This document shows, piece after piece, positions 18,792 through 27,064 of a stretch of DNA of 64,000 nucleotides. Position 1 is the first letter of the stretch; each line of letters opens with the position of its first letter. A program made the position numbers and the translations under genes. The notes under the pieces are model-generated. The model did no database searches, was not told the DNA's origin, and was given only the letters and a program-made list of their open reading frames with translations. The stretch is from Ruegeria arenilitoris (lineage in GTDB: Bacteria; Pseudomonadota; Alphaproteobacteria; Rhodobacterales; Rhodobacteraceae), in NCBI RefSeq assembly GCF_013032445.1, contig NZ_WQCA01000007.1, forward strand, positions 238,585 through 302,584, read 5' to 3'.

Positions 18792-21149
18792 ATGAGCCGT
18801 GTAGCCTCAATTTCAGACCACGCCGCAGACACATATTTGGCGGGAACAACATCAACGCTTCAAAGAAGCTGCGACTGCGGATCAGCAAAAGGCGTAGAGG
18901 ATCAGTGCCCTGCCTGTGCCGCTAAGACGCGTCTTGGCGTGCAGCCGAAACTGACGGTGAACCAACCGGGCGACCGCTATGAGCAAGAGGCGGATCGTAT
19001 CGCGGATCGGGTCGTTTCCACGGGTTCTACCGCTCCGGTTGGCATGACGAGCCCGGGACTGCAGCGTATGACTGAGGAAGAGGACGAGTTGCAAACAAAA
19101 CCCGCCGGGCTGCAGCGTATGGAGGAAGAAGAAGACGAACTTCAGTTGAAGTCGACGGGTGGCAGCCCGACAAACACAGCAGTGACGCAGGCCGCAGCGG
19201 CAATCTCAAGCGGAGGTGCGCCACTTTCCACCACAGAACGCGGGTATTTCGAACCTCGTCTGGGTCATGATTTGTCCAGAGTACGCCTCCATGACAATGC
19301 CCGGGCCGGAGCTGCCGCCCGCGGCATCAACGCGCGTGCATACACGTTGAAAAACCATATCGCCTTTGCCCCCGGCACGCGCGATTTCACCTCGACCGAA
19401 GGACGGCGGCTGATGGCGCATGAGCTGGTGCATACGGTGCAGCAGGGGGGCGGGCGCATTCGCAAGATGCAAAGAAAGGCAACCGCCGGGGGAACAGCAA
19501 AGGGAAGTAGCGCCAAAGGAGGCCAAAATACGAACAAAGCCGCCAGCAAAACTCTGAAACCGACATGTGACGTTGATACCCAAGCGGCGCTTTCGTTGGC
19601 GAAGAATCGTGCAGTTGCCGCTTTGGGGCGAACTCTGGAGGCCATGTCCCGTCGAAAATCGAGATTGAAATCAAAGCGGCGTGATTCTCGGGACCGAAAA
19701 CTAGATCGAGTGCTCAAGAACAATCTCGGTGTACGCCGAGGCGAAGCGAACAATTTTGACAAGGCGCTTGCGACTCTGCAAGCGGCGGAAGCGTTTTTGG
19801 CCAAGCAGGACCTTTCAAAAAATCACATCATCTGCGACAACGGGCTGCCAAACTCTCCTTGCGGAAGTGCCCAAAATGCCGCCGGTTATCACAGAGATGG
19901 CCGGATATACGTCTGCACGAAAAGCTCCAGCATACAGACATTTATCCAATTCGGCATTAACAAAGCCGAGACGGAAAAACAGCGTGTCACGCGCATAGAA
20001 GAACAACTAACAGAAGAATCCGACGAAAAGGATCGGGCCGAGGGTAGAGAACCAGGCAGTACCAGCGCCGTACCCGATCAACCTCCCAACCAACAGGGGA
20101 CGCAGAGCGGCGCGACAAGCGCAACCGGCCCTTCTGGCCCGAATTCTGCAATCGGTGGCGGCCAGCAATCGGGCAGTACCGCCAACGGGACCAACACAAT
20201 AAACGACGCGTTTGCCGACACTGCACCGAACAGGTTCCGGCGAGAGGCGGCTGGCATGCAAGGGGAAGTCGGACAGAACGAAATTCTGGTCGCACAAACG
20301 CGACTCGCGAGCTTTCTTATCCATGAATCGATGCACGACGCCATCAAGGGTAAAGAGATCGATGTATACATGCATGATGATTTTTTCGAGCATCTTGGGC
20401 GCAAACGACCAAGCGCACCGCCCGACAGCGCATTCGCGCTGATTAACCCAGACAGTTACGTGATGTTTGTCCTCGATATGGAGGAAAGCGGCAACACATT
20501 CGATAGCGAGGCAGACGAACAATCCAAACTGGAACGGGACCTTGGAAAGTACGGTTTTCACCAGCTTCAGCTACGCACGCCCAGAAATACCGAACAATTG
20601 AAGCATCTGACCGTCCGCCCGGTATTGGATAGCGCCAAGATCAAAAACGCCTATAACTTTGCCAGCGCAGTGATGCACGAGACCTTTACAAGCCTTGGTC
20701 GTGCCGGGGAAGAGTTTGGCGGACCAGCAAACAATTGGACGGATTCCACTCAGGAGATCATATCGATTCTGCAGTCGAGTTTCGGACTTGCCAAGGCGTC
20801 AACGCTATCGGGCAATGCACGGTCTACGCAATCTCAAGCGATCGCTGATGCAGCAAAAGCCCTGAATGAAGTTTACATCGAAACGTTCCACGGTGGTGAT
20901 GATAGCCAAATGGTTATCTACCGCCGACGTAAGAGCAAAAAGTCTGCGAAGTTTTTTGTCAAAGTGCCGCTGCACAGCGCCTACAAAAACCTCAGTCTTC
21001 CAGCGCAAGTACGGCTTATACTGGAAGGCGCTAACATCGACACCCGGGTCGACGCCACCTACCAAAGTACTGCACCGAACCCGATTGCAGGGCGTGCCGT
21101 GGACTTGGTGGTCGCATTCTCGAGAAAGAATGGAATCCTTTCGTTATGA
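18792..21149 (+). CDS. DUF4157 metallopeptidase-type eCIS cargo with second HExxH domain
   Basis: A 785-residue protein (from ATG 18792; TTG 18732 and ATG 18780 are in-frame alternatives, 18792 chosen by alignment with the paralogue upstream). N-terminal part: CxC...CPAC cysteine motif (C27, C29, C39, C42) and a repeated LQRM.EEEDELQ segment. The DUF4157 domain follows, with HELVH at 210-214. A basic, low-complexity linker (about 225-290) leads to a large C-terminal region with a second HESMH (511-515) and NPDSY (552-556). This spacing recalls aspzincin (M35-type) peptidases. DUF4157 proteins are strongly associated with eCIS and are thought to be cargo or cargo-processing factors. Effector function is inference. 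Confidence 0.8.
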   Translation: MSRVASISDHAADTYLAGTTSTLQRSCDCGSAKGVEDQCPACAAKTRLGVQPKLTVNQPGDRYEQEADRIADRVVSTGSTAPVGMTSPGLQRMTEEEDELQTKPAGLQRMEEEEDELQLKSTGGSPTNTAVTQAAAAISSGGAPLSTTERGYFEPRLGHDLSRVRLHDNARAGAAARGINARAYTLKNHIAFAPGTRDFTSTEGRRLMAHELVHTVQQGGGRIRKMQRKATAGGTAKGSSAKGGQNTNKAASKTLKPTCDVDTQAALSLAKNRAVAALGRTLEAMSRRKSRLKSKRRDSRDRKLDRVLKNNLGVRRGEANNFDKALATLQAAEAFLAKQDLSKNHIICDNGLPNSPCGSAQNAAGYHRDGRIYVCTKSSSIQTFIQFGINKAETEKQRVTRIEEQLTEESDEKDRAEGREPGSTSAVPDQPPNQQGTQSGATSATGPSGPNSAIGGGQQSGSTANGTNTINDAFADTAPNRFRREAAGMQGEVGQNEILVAQTRLASFLIHESMHDAIKGKEIDVYMHDDFFEHLGRKRPSAPPDSAFALINPDSYVMFVLDMEESGNTFDSEADEQSKLERDLGKYGFHQLQLRTPRNTEQLKHLTVRPVLDSAKIKNAYNFASAVMHETFTSLGRAGEEFGGPANNWTDSTQEIISILQSSFGLAKASTLSGNARSTQSQAIADAAKALNEVYIETFHGGDDSQMVIYRRRKSKKSAKFFVKVPLHSAYKNLSLPAQVRLILEGANIDTRVDATYQSTAPNPIAGRAVDLVVAFSRKNGILSL

Positions 21150-21802
21150 CGACCTCTCCCCGCTCTCCCAAGCTGACCCGCGCCGGTCTTGTGCTGATCT
21201 CTCCTGACAGCGGACAGGTTGAACGGATCATTACGCTGCAATACGCCGCCGAGACGCTGTCGCGATCGCTGGAAGCGCAAGCCATCGCGGATGAGCCGGA
21301 CCGCTCGCAGCCGCTGCGCCTTACAGGTCCAGCCGTCGAAACCATCACCGTCGAAGCGGAACTTGACGCCACAGACCAGCTGGAATTCCCGGACAACAAC
21401 CCGGAAGCCACCGAGCTGGGGCTATTCCCGGTTCTGTCGGCACTCGAGACCATGCTGCATCCGACCACGGCGCAGCTGGAACGGCAGAACGCGCAAGCCG
21501 CCTCGGGCAGTTTTGAGATCACGCCAGCGGAAACCCTGCTAGCCTTGTTCGTCTGGTCGCCCAACCGCGTTGCTCCGGTCCGGCTGACACAGTTGTCGAT
21601 CACTGAGGAATTCTTTGACCCCGCTCTGAACCCGATCCGCGCCAAAGTAAGCTTGTCGCTGCGCGTTCTGTCAGTTGACGATCTAGGTTTCGCGCATCGC
21701 GGAGCCGGGCTGTTCATGGCCTATCTGCGCTCGAAGGAAAGCTTTAGCAGCCGCTACTCTGGCGGGGACCTCAGCGGGCTTGGACTAGGAGGGCTGCCAT
21801 GA
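21146..21802 (+). CDS. Afp7-like CIS tube-domain hub adaptor
   Basis: A 218-residue protein resembling the N-terminal CIS-tube domain of Afp7/Pvc7, including PKLTRAGLVLISPDSGQ and a C-terminal VSLSLRVLS strand. In Afp/PVC a LysM domain is fused to this part; here it is missing and the next gene encodes a separate small protein that may replace it. It should connect the inner tube to the gp27-like hub. It overlaps both neighbours by four bases and follows the cargo gene directly, so cargo and baseplate are probably co-transcribed. Confidence 0.8.
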   Translation: MTTSPRSPKLTRAGLVLISPDSGQVERIITLQYAAETLSRSLEAQAIADEPDRSQPLRLTGPAVETITVEAELDATDQLEFPDNNPEATELGLFPVLSALETMLHPTTAQLERQNAQAASGSFEITPAETLLALFVWSPNRVAPVRLTQLSITEEFFDPALNPIRAKVSLSLRVLSVDDLGFAHRGAGLFMAYLRSKESFSSRYSGGDLSGLGLGGLP

Positions 21803-22161
21803 CAAATCCGATTCAGGCGATGTTCGAGGCGGGTGTCATCGAACTCACCGATTTCCCGCCCCAAAGTCGATATCACGGCATTTCACGGGTCGAAGCCGTG
21901 TTGCCCGACGGTCGCAAGGTCGCGTATTTGCGCCGCCGCATTGTTCCGCCACCCGAGGCCTTTGATACCCGCGCTTTCCGTCAAGTCAAAGACGCCGAGC
22001 GGCTGGACCATATCGCAGCACAAGAGATCGGTGACCCAGAAGCGTTTTGGCAGCTTTGCGACGGCAACGGCGTGCTGTGGCCTGAGGATTTGGAGGAGGT
22101 CGGGCGAGAACTGCGCCTGACGCTGCCAGCGGGTGTGCCGGGAACAGAGCCCGATCAATGA
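21799..22161 (+). CDS. Small LysM/tail-X-like baseplate protein
   Basis: A 120-residue protein beginning MTNPIQAMFEAGV. The middle contains HGISRVEAVLPDGRKVAYLRRR and the end has REIGDPE-type helices with the hydrophobic pattern of gp53/LysM baseplate proteins (RLDHIAAQEIGDPEAFWQL...LP.G). It most likely supplies the LysM-like function missing from the tube-domain protein encoded just upstream. Family assignment is from pattern and gene order only. Confidence 0.65.
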   Translation: MTNPIQAMFEAGVIELTDFPPQSRYHGISRVEAVLPDGRKVAYLRRRIVPPPEAFDTRAFRQVKDAERLDHIAAQEIGDPEAFWQLCDGNGVLWPEDLEEVGRELRLTLPAGVPGTEPDQ

Positions 22162-22177
22162 GCGAGGTGGAACCAAA

Positions 22178-23308
22178 ATGATCAAAGGCATCGATCTGAC
22201 CCTGCTGTTCGGTCCCGGCGTGCCGGTGCCTGCACCTGCAGGCGTGATCGAAGCACTACAGTCGGTGACCATCGAAGAGAATTCCGGGCAAACGCCGTCC
22301 GGTTTTGATCTCTCTTTTGCGGTGGATCGGGATTCTCCACTTGTAACCGCCTTTTTGCTTAGTGGGGCGATCGAACCGTTGCCTATTCTGCGCGTGGCAC
22401 TGGTGGCGACGGTCAGTGGCCAGGCCATTCCGCTGATCAATGGCGTTGTCACGTCGTCCGATCTTTCACCCGGTTCTGGCTCTGAACCGGCGACACTCAC
22501 TGTGCGTGGCACCGACCTCACGGCACCTATGGCGCATTTCGATCTTGCGGGTATCCCCTACCCAGCCATGCCGCCCGAGGCTCGCGTTGCACTAATACTG
22601 GCGAAATACGCGTGGCTCGGCATCATTCCACAAGTCATACCGTCGCTCGAAGGGCCACCCCTTCCGACGGACCGGATCCCGCGGCAAAAGGGAAACGACC
22701 TCGACTATATTCGGACGCTGGCCGATGAAGCGGGCTATACCTTTTTCCTAAAACCCGGACCGGCGCCTGCAACCAGCATTGCTTATTGGGGGCCTGAATT
22801 GCGCTTTGGCGCACCGCAACCAGCGATTACCATAGAAAGCGGTGTGCCGACCAACGCTGAATCTGTGTCGTTCAGTTTCAACAAGGACGCCGTTGAATTA
22901 CCGGTCGTATACATTCAAGAGCCGTTCACCAAGGCAACCGTCCCGATTCCGATCCCCGGCGCGATCCCGTTTCACAAACCGATGGGGGCAATCCCGCCGC
23001 TGCCGCCAAAAGTTGTCCGGCTGAAAGACACAGCACGGCTGAATCCGTTCGAGGCGCTCGCCCGGGGATTTGCCCACGCGGCCCGCAAAAGCGACCCGGT
23101 CACTGGCACAGCTCAGATCGACGTTACACGTTATGGCCGCATCGTTCGGGCGCGGTCAGTCATTGGTGTGCGCGGGGCATCTCGAGCGTATGATGGACTG
23201 CACTACGTCAGCAGCGTGCGCCACCAATTGGAACGCGGCAGCTACAAACAGACGCTGTCACTGAAACGCGGCGGGCTTTTGCCCACACAAGCGACGGTAC
23301 CGGCATGA
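22178..23308 (+). CDS. gp27-like baseplate hub protein
   Basis: A 376-residue VgrG/gp27-like hub protein (N-terminal part of Afp8). Features are a start MIKGIDLTLLFGPGVPVPAP, a central QKGNDLDYIRTLADEAGYTFFL segment typical of phage D/gp27 hub domains, and a C-terminal YDGLHYVSSVRHQLERG motif. The start is ATG 22178 behind GAGGTGG; a GTG at 22133 would overlap the upstream gene and lacks such a site. The spike part is encoded separately by the next gene. Confidence 0.85.
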   Translation: MIKGIDLTLLFGPGVPVPAPAGVIEALQSVTIEENSGQTPSGFDLSFAVDRDSPLVTAFLLSGAIEPLPILRVALVATVSGQAIPLINGVVTSSDLSPGSGSEPATLTVRGTDLTAPMAHFDLAGIPYPAMPPEARVALILAKYAWLGIIPQVIPSLEGPPLPTDRIPRQKGNDLDYIRTLADEAGYTFFLKPGPAPATSIAYWGPELRFGAPQPAITIESGVPTNAESVSFSFNKDAVELPVVYIQEPFTKATVPIPIPGAIPFHKPMGAIPPLPPKVVRLKDTARLNPFEALARGFAHAARKSDPVTGTAQIDVTRYGRIVRARSVIGVRGASRAYDGLHYVSSVRHQLERGSYKQTLSLKRGGLLPTQATVPA

Positions 23309-23814
23309 CAGAGACATATTATGGAAAATACCGCGCTACGGTCGTGAACAATGTCGACCCAATGCTGACAGGGCGAATTCAGGTCATGGTGCCAGATGTC
23401 TCTGGCGTTGCATTGTCCAGTTGGGCGATGCCTTGCTTTCCGGTTGCGGGCATTCAAACTGGCAACCTCGGGGTTCCGCCAATCGGCGCCGGTGTTTGGG
23501 TGGAATTTGAGCGTGGCGATCCCGACTATCCGATCTGGACAGGATGCTACTACGGATCTGCCGCAGAACTACCCGCTTTGCATCAACTTACACCGCCTGG
23601 TGTTTCTGCCATGACAATGCAGACCACTCTGCAAAACGGGCTTACCGTGACCGACCTTCCCGGCCCGACCGGCGGCATTGTACTAAAATCCGCAACCGGC
23701 GCGTCGATCATCGTCAACGACACAGGCATCTACATCCAAAACGGCCGAGGAGCGTCAATCACGATGATCGGCCCGACAGTCACAGTAAACAACGGAGCCT
23801 TGACCGTAATCTAA
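23305..23814 (+). CDS. gp5/VgrG OB-fold spike protein
   Basis: A 169-residue protein with the phage baseplate-assembly V/gp5 OB-fold at the N-terminus (YYGKYRATVVNNVDPMLTGR) and VWVEFERGDPDYPIWTG in the middle. The C-terminus is a short beta-prism with alternating residues (LKSATGASIIVNDTGIYI). It should form the needle under the hub. It overlaps the hub gene by four bases; together they equal a split VgrG. Confidence 0.9.
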   Translation: MTETYYGKYRATVVNNVDPMLTGRIQVMVPDVSGVALSSWAMPCFPVAGIQTGNLGVPPIGAGVWVEFERGDPDYPIWTGCYYGSAAELPALHQLTPPGVSAMTMQTTLQNGLTVTDLPGPTGGIVLKSATGASIIVNDTGIYIQNGRGASITMIGPTVTVNNGALTVI

Positions 23815-23826
23815 GAGGAACGAAAC

Positions 23827-24147
23827 ATGCCCGGACCTATCCTTGACCTCGGATCGATCGTCACCTGCAGCCATGGCGGCAAGGCGACGCCGGTACCAGT
23901 GGACACAAGGGTGCTTTTGTCGGGCAAACCTGCAGTGACGCAGGCGTCAGTATTTACCGTGGCAGGGTGCGGGTTCGTGCCGCCGGGCGGCAATGGCCCT
24001 TGCGTCACGGGCACTGTTGTAGTGGCGGCGGCCCGGGTTTTTGCTTCGGGTGTGCCGGTGGCGCTGCAAACCTCTGTCACCACTTGCGCGCCAACGGGTA
24101 CCCCGCTTATCCCGATTCAGGCGCAGACCCGTGTGATTGGAAGCTGA
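23827..24147 (+). CDS. PAAR-like spike tip protein
   Basis: A 106-residue protein with PAAR/DUF4280 character: MPGPILDLGSIVTCSHGG start, C14/H16, C48, C59 and C87 as possible metal ligands, and short repetitive beta strands. It would sharpen the tip of the gp5-like spike. It follows the spike gene by 12 bases with AAGAGGAAC as ribosome site. Confidence 0.85.
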   Translation: MPGPILDLGSIVTCSHGGKATPVPVDTRVLLSGKPAVTQASVFTVAGCGFVPPGGNGPCVTGTVVVAAARVFASGVPVALQTSVTTCAPTGTPLIPIQAQTRVIGS

Positions 24148-24152
24148 GCGCG

Positions 24153-24515
24153 ATGCTAATCGATTTTCCATATCATTTCGACGGCCGCGACCGGACGGCA
24201 GAGGCCACTGAGGCCAAGCACATTCGCAACCTGATTGAACAGCTTTTGCTCACCAACCCGGGTGAGCGGGTGAACCGACCCGACTTTGGCGGCGGGGTAA
24301 ACCAGCTCGTCTTCGCCGCGGCCAGCGCCGAAGCCGCTGCAACGGCAGGCTTTATGATACGCGGCGCGCTACAGACCTATTTGGGTCAACGGATCCTCGT
24401 CGAAGACGTAGTCGCCAATGCCGAGGACTCTGTGCTGAAGATCACCGTTATCTACCGCTTGCTGCGCACAGGTGTCACGGACCGGGTTGACCTGACATTG
24501 GGAGAGGCACCGTGA
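24153..24515 (+). CDS. gp25-like baseplate wedge protein
   Basis: A 120-residue GPW/gp25-family protein. The RNLIEQLLLTNPGERVNRPD motif is diagnostic of the family, which joins sheath to baseplate and nucleates sheath assembly. The ATG at 24153 is chosen because the family starts a few residues before this motif; longer in-frame starts overlap the PAAR gene. The stop overlaps the GTG of the next gene. Confidence 0.92.
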   Translation: MLIDFPYHFDGRDRTAEATEAKHIRNLIEQLLLTNPGERVNRPDFGGGVNQLVFAAASAEAAATAGFMIRGALQTYLGQRILVEDVVANAEDSVLKITVIYRLLRTGVTDRVDLTLGEAP

Positions 24516-27064
24516 TCTATCATTGCTGCGACCCCAGAAGACGAGAACTTGTATTGCAGGCCATTGACGACGGGATGGACATCAACGGCATCGACTTTGT
24601 CGAAGTGCTGGACCTCGAAGCACCGCTCTCAACACCGCGTCAACGTACGATTTTGGTTCGCTTCTTGACCGATGCGCCAGTGTTGGAGCCCGAGGAAATC
24701 GCCATAGACGGTGGCGAGCGCATCACCGGCATCACGGTTGAATGGGTGACGCGCGCCGACGCGCCCGATGTCCCCGCAACCGAGGGCGACCTTGCCACGT
24801 TCCTTTTGGCAATGCCGCAACCTGAACAGGTGCTGGTACTACGCACGTCGTCTTCCGGAGATTTTTCCACCTATAGGCTCCGGCTGGTCGGGGCAGAATT
24901 TGAACCGCCCGCCGGAGTTGACCGCGTGCTGTCGATGATTGACTTTTCCTTCAAGGTTGAGTGCCCAACCGACTTTGACTGCGCGCCGGTTTGTCATTGC
25001 GATGATGACCTGCCGCCACCGCCGCCGCTGAGTTACCTCGCCAAGGATTACCAAAGCTTCAGGCGCATGATGCTGGCCCGAATGCGGCAATTGCTGCCCG
25101 ATTGGCGGGAACGCAACCCAGCAGATCTTGGGGTAACCATCGTCGAGATGTTGGCCTATGCCGCCGACCGTTTGTCCTATGCACAGGACGCGGCAGCCAC
25201 CGAAAGTTACCTGGCTACTGCGCGGCAGCGGCCCTCGGTCCGGCGCCATGCCCGACTTGTCGACTACGCCATGCATGACGGCGCGTCGGCCAGAGTATTC
25301 GTTCAAGTCGCACCGACAGAGAACGGTTCTACCAGCATTGCGGCGGGCACCCGGTTTATTACGCGAACTGGCGAATTCGATGCCGGAATTTCCGATCCGA
25401 TCGAACAGGCGCGAGCGTTGGCTTTCGGTCCGCTTGTATTTGAAGCGCTTGAAACGCGAGACATCCAAGATGATCAGACCGAGATGGGCTTTTTCGATTG
25501 GGGCAACGACGAATGCTGTCTGCCCAAGGGTGCGACCCGGGCCACGCTGCGGGGCAACATTGAAAGCCTTGAAGAGGGACAGGTTCTGATCTTCGAGGAG
25601 GTTCTGGGCCCGCTGACCGGCTCCGAAGCTGATGCTGATCCTGGCAAGCGCCACGCGGTCATGCTGACTAAAGTCCAGGCCGATCTAACCGATGACCTGA
25701 CTAACGAAGCGATTACCGAGATCCGCTGGGCCGAAGAAGATGCGCTGCCCTTCCCGATTTGCCTGTCTGCTCGATTGGATGCGTCGCAGGGCGGAGGCGT
25801 TGAACGCGGGATCAGTCGCGCTTTGGGCAATATTATCCTTGCCGATCACGGGGCCACCATTTTGGATGAACCCTTGGGCGAGGTACCAGAACCACACCTT
25901 TATTTTGTGCCCAGCGCGTGTGAAGACTGTGACCCCTGCCAACATCCCGAGCCAGAGCCAGTTCCACCCCGTTTTCGCCCACGAATGGATGAGGGACCTG
26001 TAACGCAAAGCGCCGCGCGCCCTCCAAATCCGGCCAGCCCGAACGTTGCAGCGGTTTTCGCCTCAGCCTATGCCAAGCTTCACGCGCCCAACACAATCCG
26101 CTTGCCTTGGCTCACATTGCAAGGCGGCGATCTGGCCAGCCCGGACCACTGGCAGCTTCGACCTGATTTGATCTCTTCCCCACCCGAGGCGCGGCACGCG
26201 GTACTTGAAGTCCACAGCGATGGCAGTTCAGCCCTTCGCTTTGGCGATGACGGCAACGGGCGGCGGCCCAATTCGGGTGTCCCTTTTCGCGCCAGCTATC
26301 GCATCGGCAATGGTCCGGTTGGAAACATAGGCCACGACGCGCTGGCCCATGCTCTGACCGGTGCAGCAATTCGTTGGGTGCGCAATCCACTGCCCGCGGT
26401 CGGGGGCCGCGCACCGGAAAGCATGGAGGAGGTGCGACAGGCTGCGCCCTATGCCTATCGTCGACAGGAACGCGCAGTAACCCCCTCGGACTACGCCGCT
26501 ATTGCGCGTCGGTTTCCCGATGTGCAACGCGCTGCTGCGACCTTTCGCTGGAACGGACACGGCCACACGGTATTCGTCACCGTTGACCGGTTTGGGGGCC
26601 GTGCCGTGACGCCGGAATTTGAGGCATCGCTGATCACGTTCCTCGATGGCTATCGCATGGCCGGCTATGATCTGGAGATTGACGGGCCCATCCCCATTGC
26701 ATTGGAGATCGGTCTGTTCATATGCGCTGAATCAGACCACTTCGCCAGTGAAGTGCGGCGCGCAGTGTTAATAGAACTGTCTGCCGCGCGACTGCCGAAT
26801 GGGCGCACAGGGTTCTTCCACCCCGACAACTTCACCTTTGCTGATCCGGTGTATCTGTCTGCACTTTATGCCCGAGTTATGGCGGTGCCGGGCGTCGCTT
26901 CCGTCAAGGCGACCCGGTTCCGTCGTCGTGGCGAGCAAAACAGCAGGATAGGATTGCGGGATGGCGTTCTGACATTCGGTCGGCTGGAAATCGCACAGCT
27001 TGAAAATGACCGCAACTTCCCGGAGCGCGGCGCACTGGAAATCACCATGGGAGGCGGGAAATGA
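24512..27064 (+). CDS. J-type baseplate assembly protein 1 (Afp11-like)
   Basis: An 850-residue protein of the putative baseplate-assembly (gpJ/Afp11) family. After an N-terminal domain there is a cysteine cluster (CAPVCHCDDD, near 162-171), a proline run and the conserved DYQSFRRMMLARMRQLLPDW segment. Further on ADLGVTIVEMLAYAADRLSYAQDA and the C-terminal YRRQERAVTPSDYAAIARRFP are recognisable. A second cysteine-proline patch (CEDCDPC) interrupts the middle. Start is GTG overlapping the gp25 stop. Confidence 0.9.
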   Translation: MIYHCCDPRRRELVLQAIDDGMDINGIDFVEVLDLEAPLSTPRQRTILVRFLTDAPVLEPEEIAIDGGERITGITVEWVTRADAPDVPATEGDLATFLLAMPQPEQVLVLRTSSSGDFSTYRLRLVGAEFEPPAGVDRVLSMIDFSFKVECPTDFDCAPVCHCDDDLPPPPPLSYLAKDYQSFRRMMLARMRQLLPDWRERNPADLGVTIVEMLAYAADRLSYAQDAAATESYLATARQRPSVRRHARLVDYAMHDGASARVFVQVAPTENGSTSIAAGTRFITRTGEFDAGISDPIEQARALAFGPLVFEALETRDIQDDQTEMGFFDWGNDECCLPKGATRATLRGNIESLEEGQVLIFEEVLGPLTGSEADADPGKRHAVMLTKVQADLTDDLTNEAITEIRWAEEDALPFPICLSARLDASQGGGVERGISRALGNIILADHGATILDEPLGEVPEPHLYFVPSACEDCDPCQHPEPEPVPPRFRPRMDEGPVTQSAARPPNPASPNVAAVFASAYAKLHAPNTIRLPWLTLQGGDLASPDHWQLRPDLISSPPEARHAVLEVHSDGSSALRFGDDGNGRRPNSGVPFRASYRIGNGPVGNIGHDALAHALTGAAIRWVRNPLPAVGGRAPESMEEVRQAAPYAYRRQERAVTPSDYAAIARRFPDVQRAAATFRWNGHGHTVFVTVDRFGGRAVTPEFEASLITFLDGYRMAGYDLEIDGPIPIALEIGLFICAESDHFASEVRRAVLIELSAARLPNGRTGFFHPDNFTFADPVYLSALYARVMAVPGVASVKATRFRRRGEQNSRIGLRDGVLTFGRLEIAQLENDRNFPERGALEITMGGGK

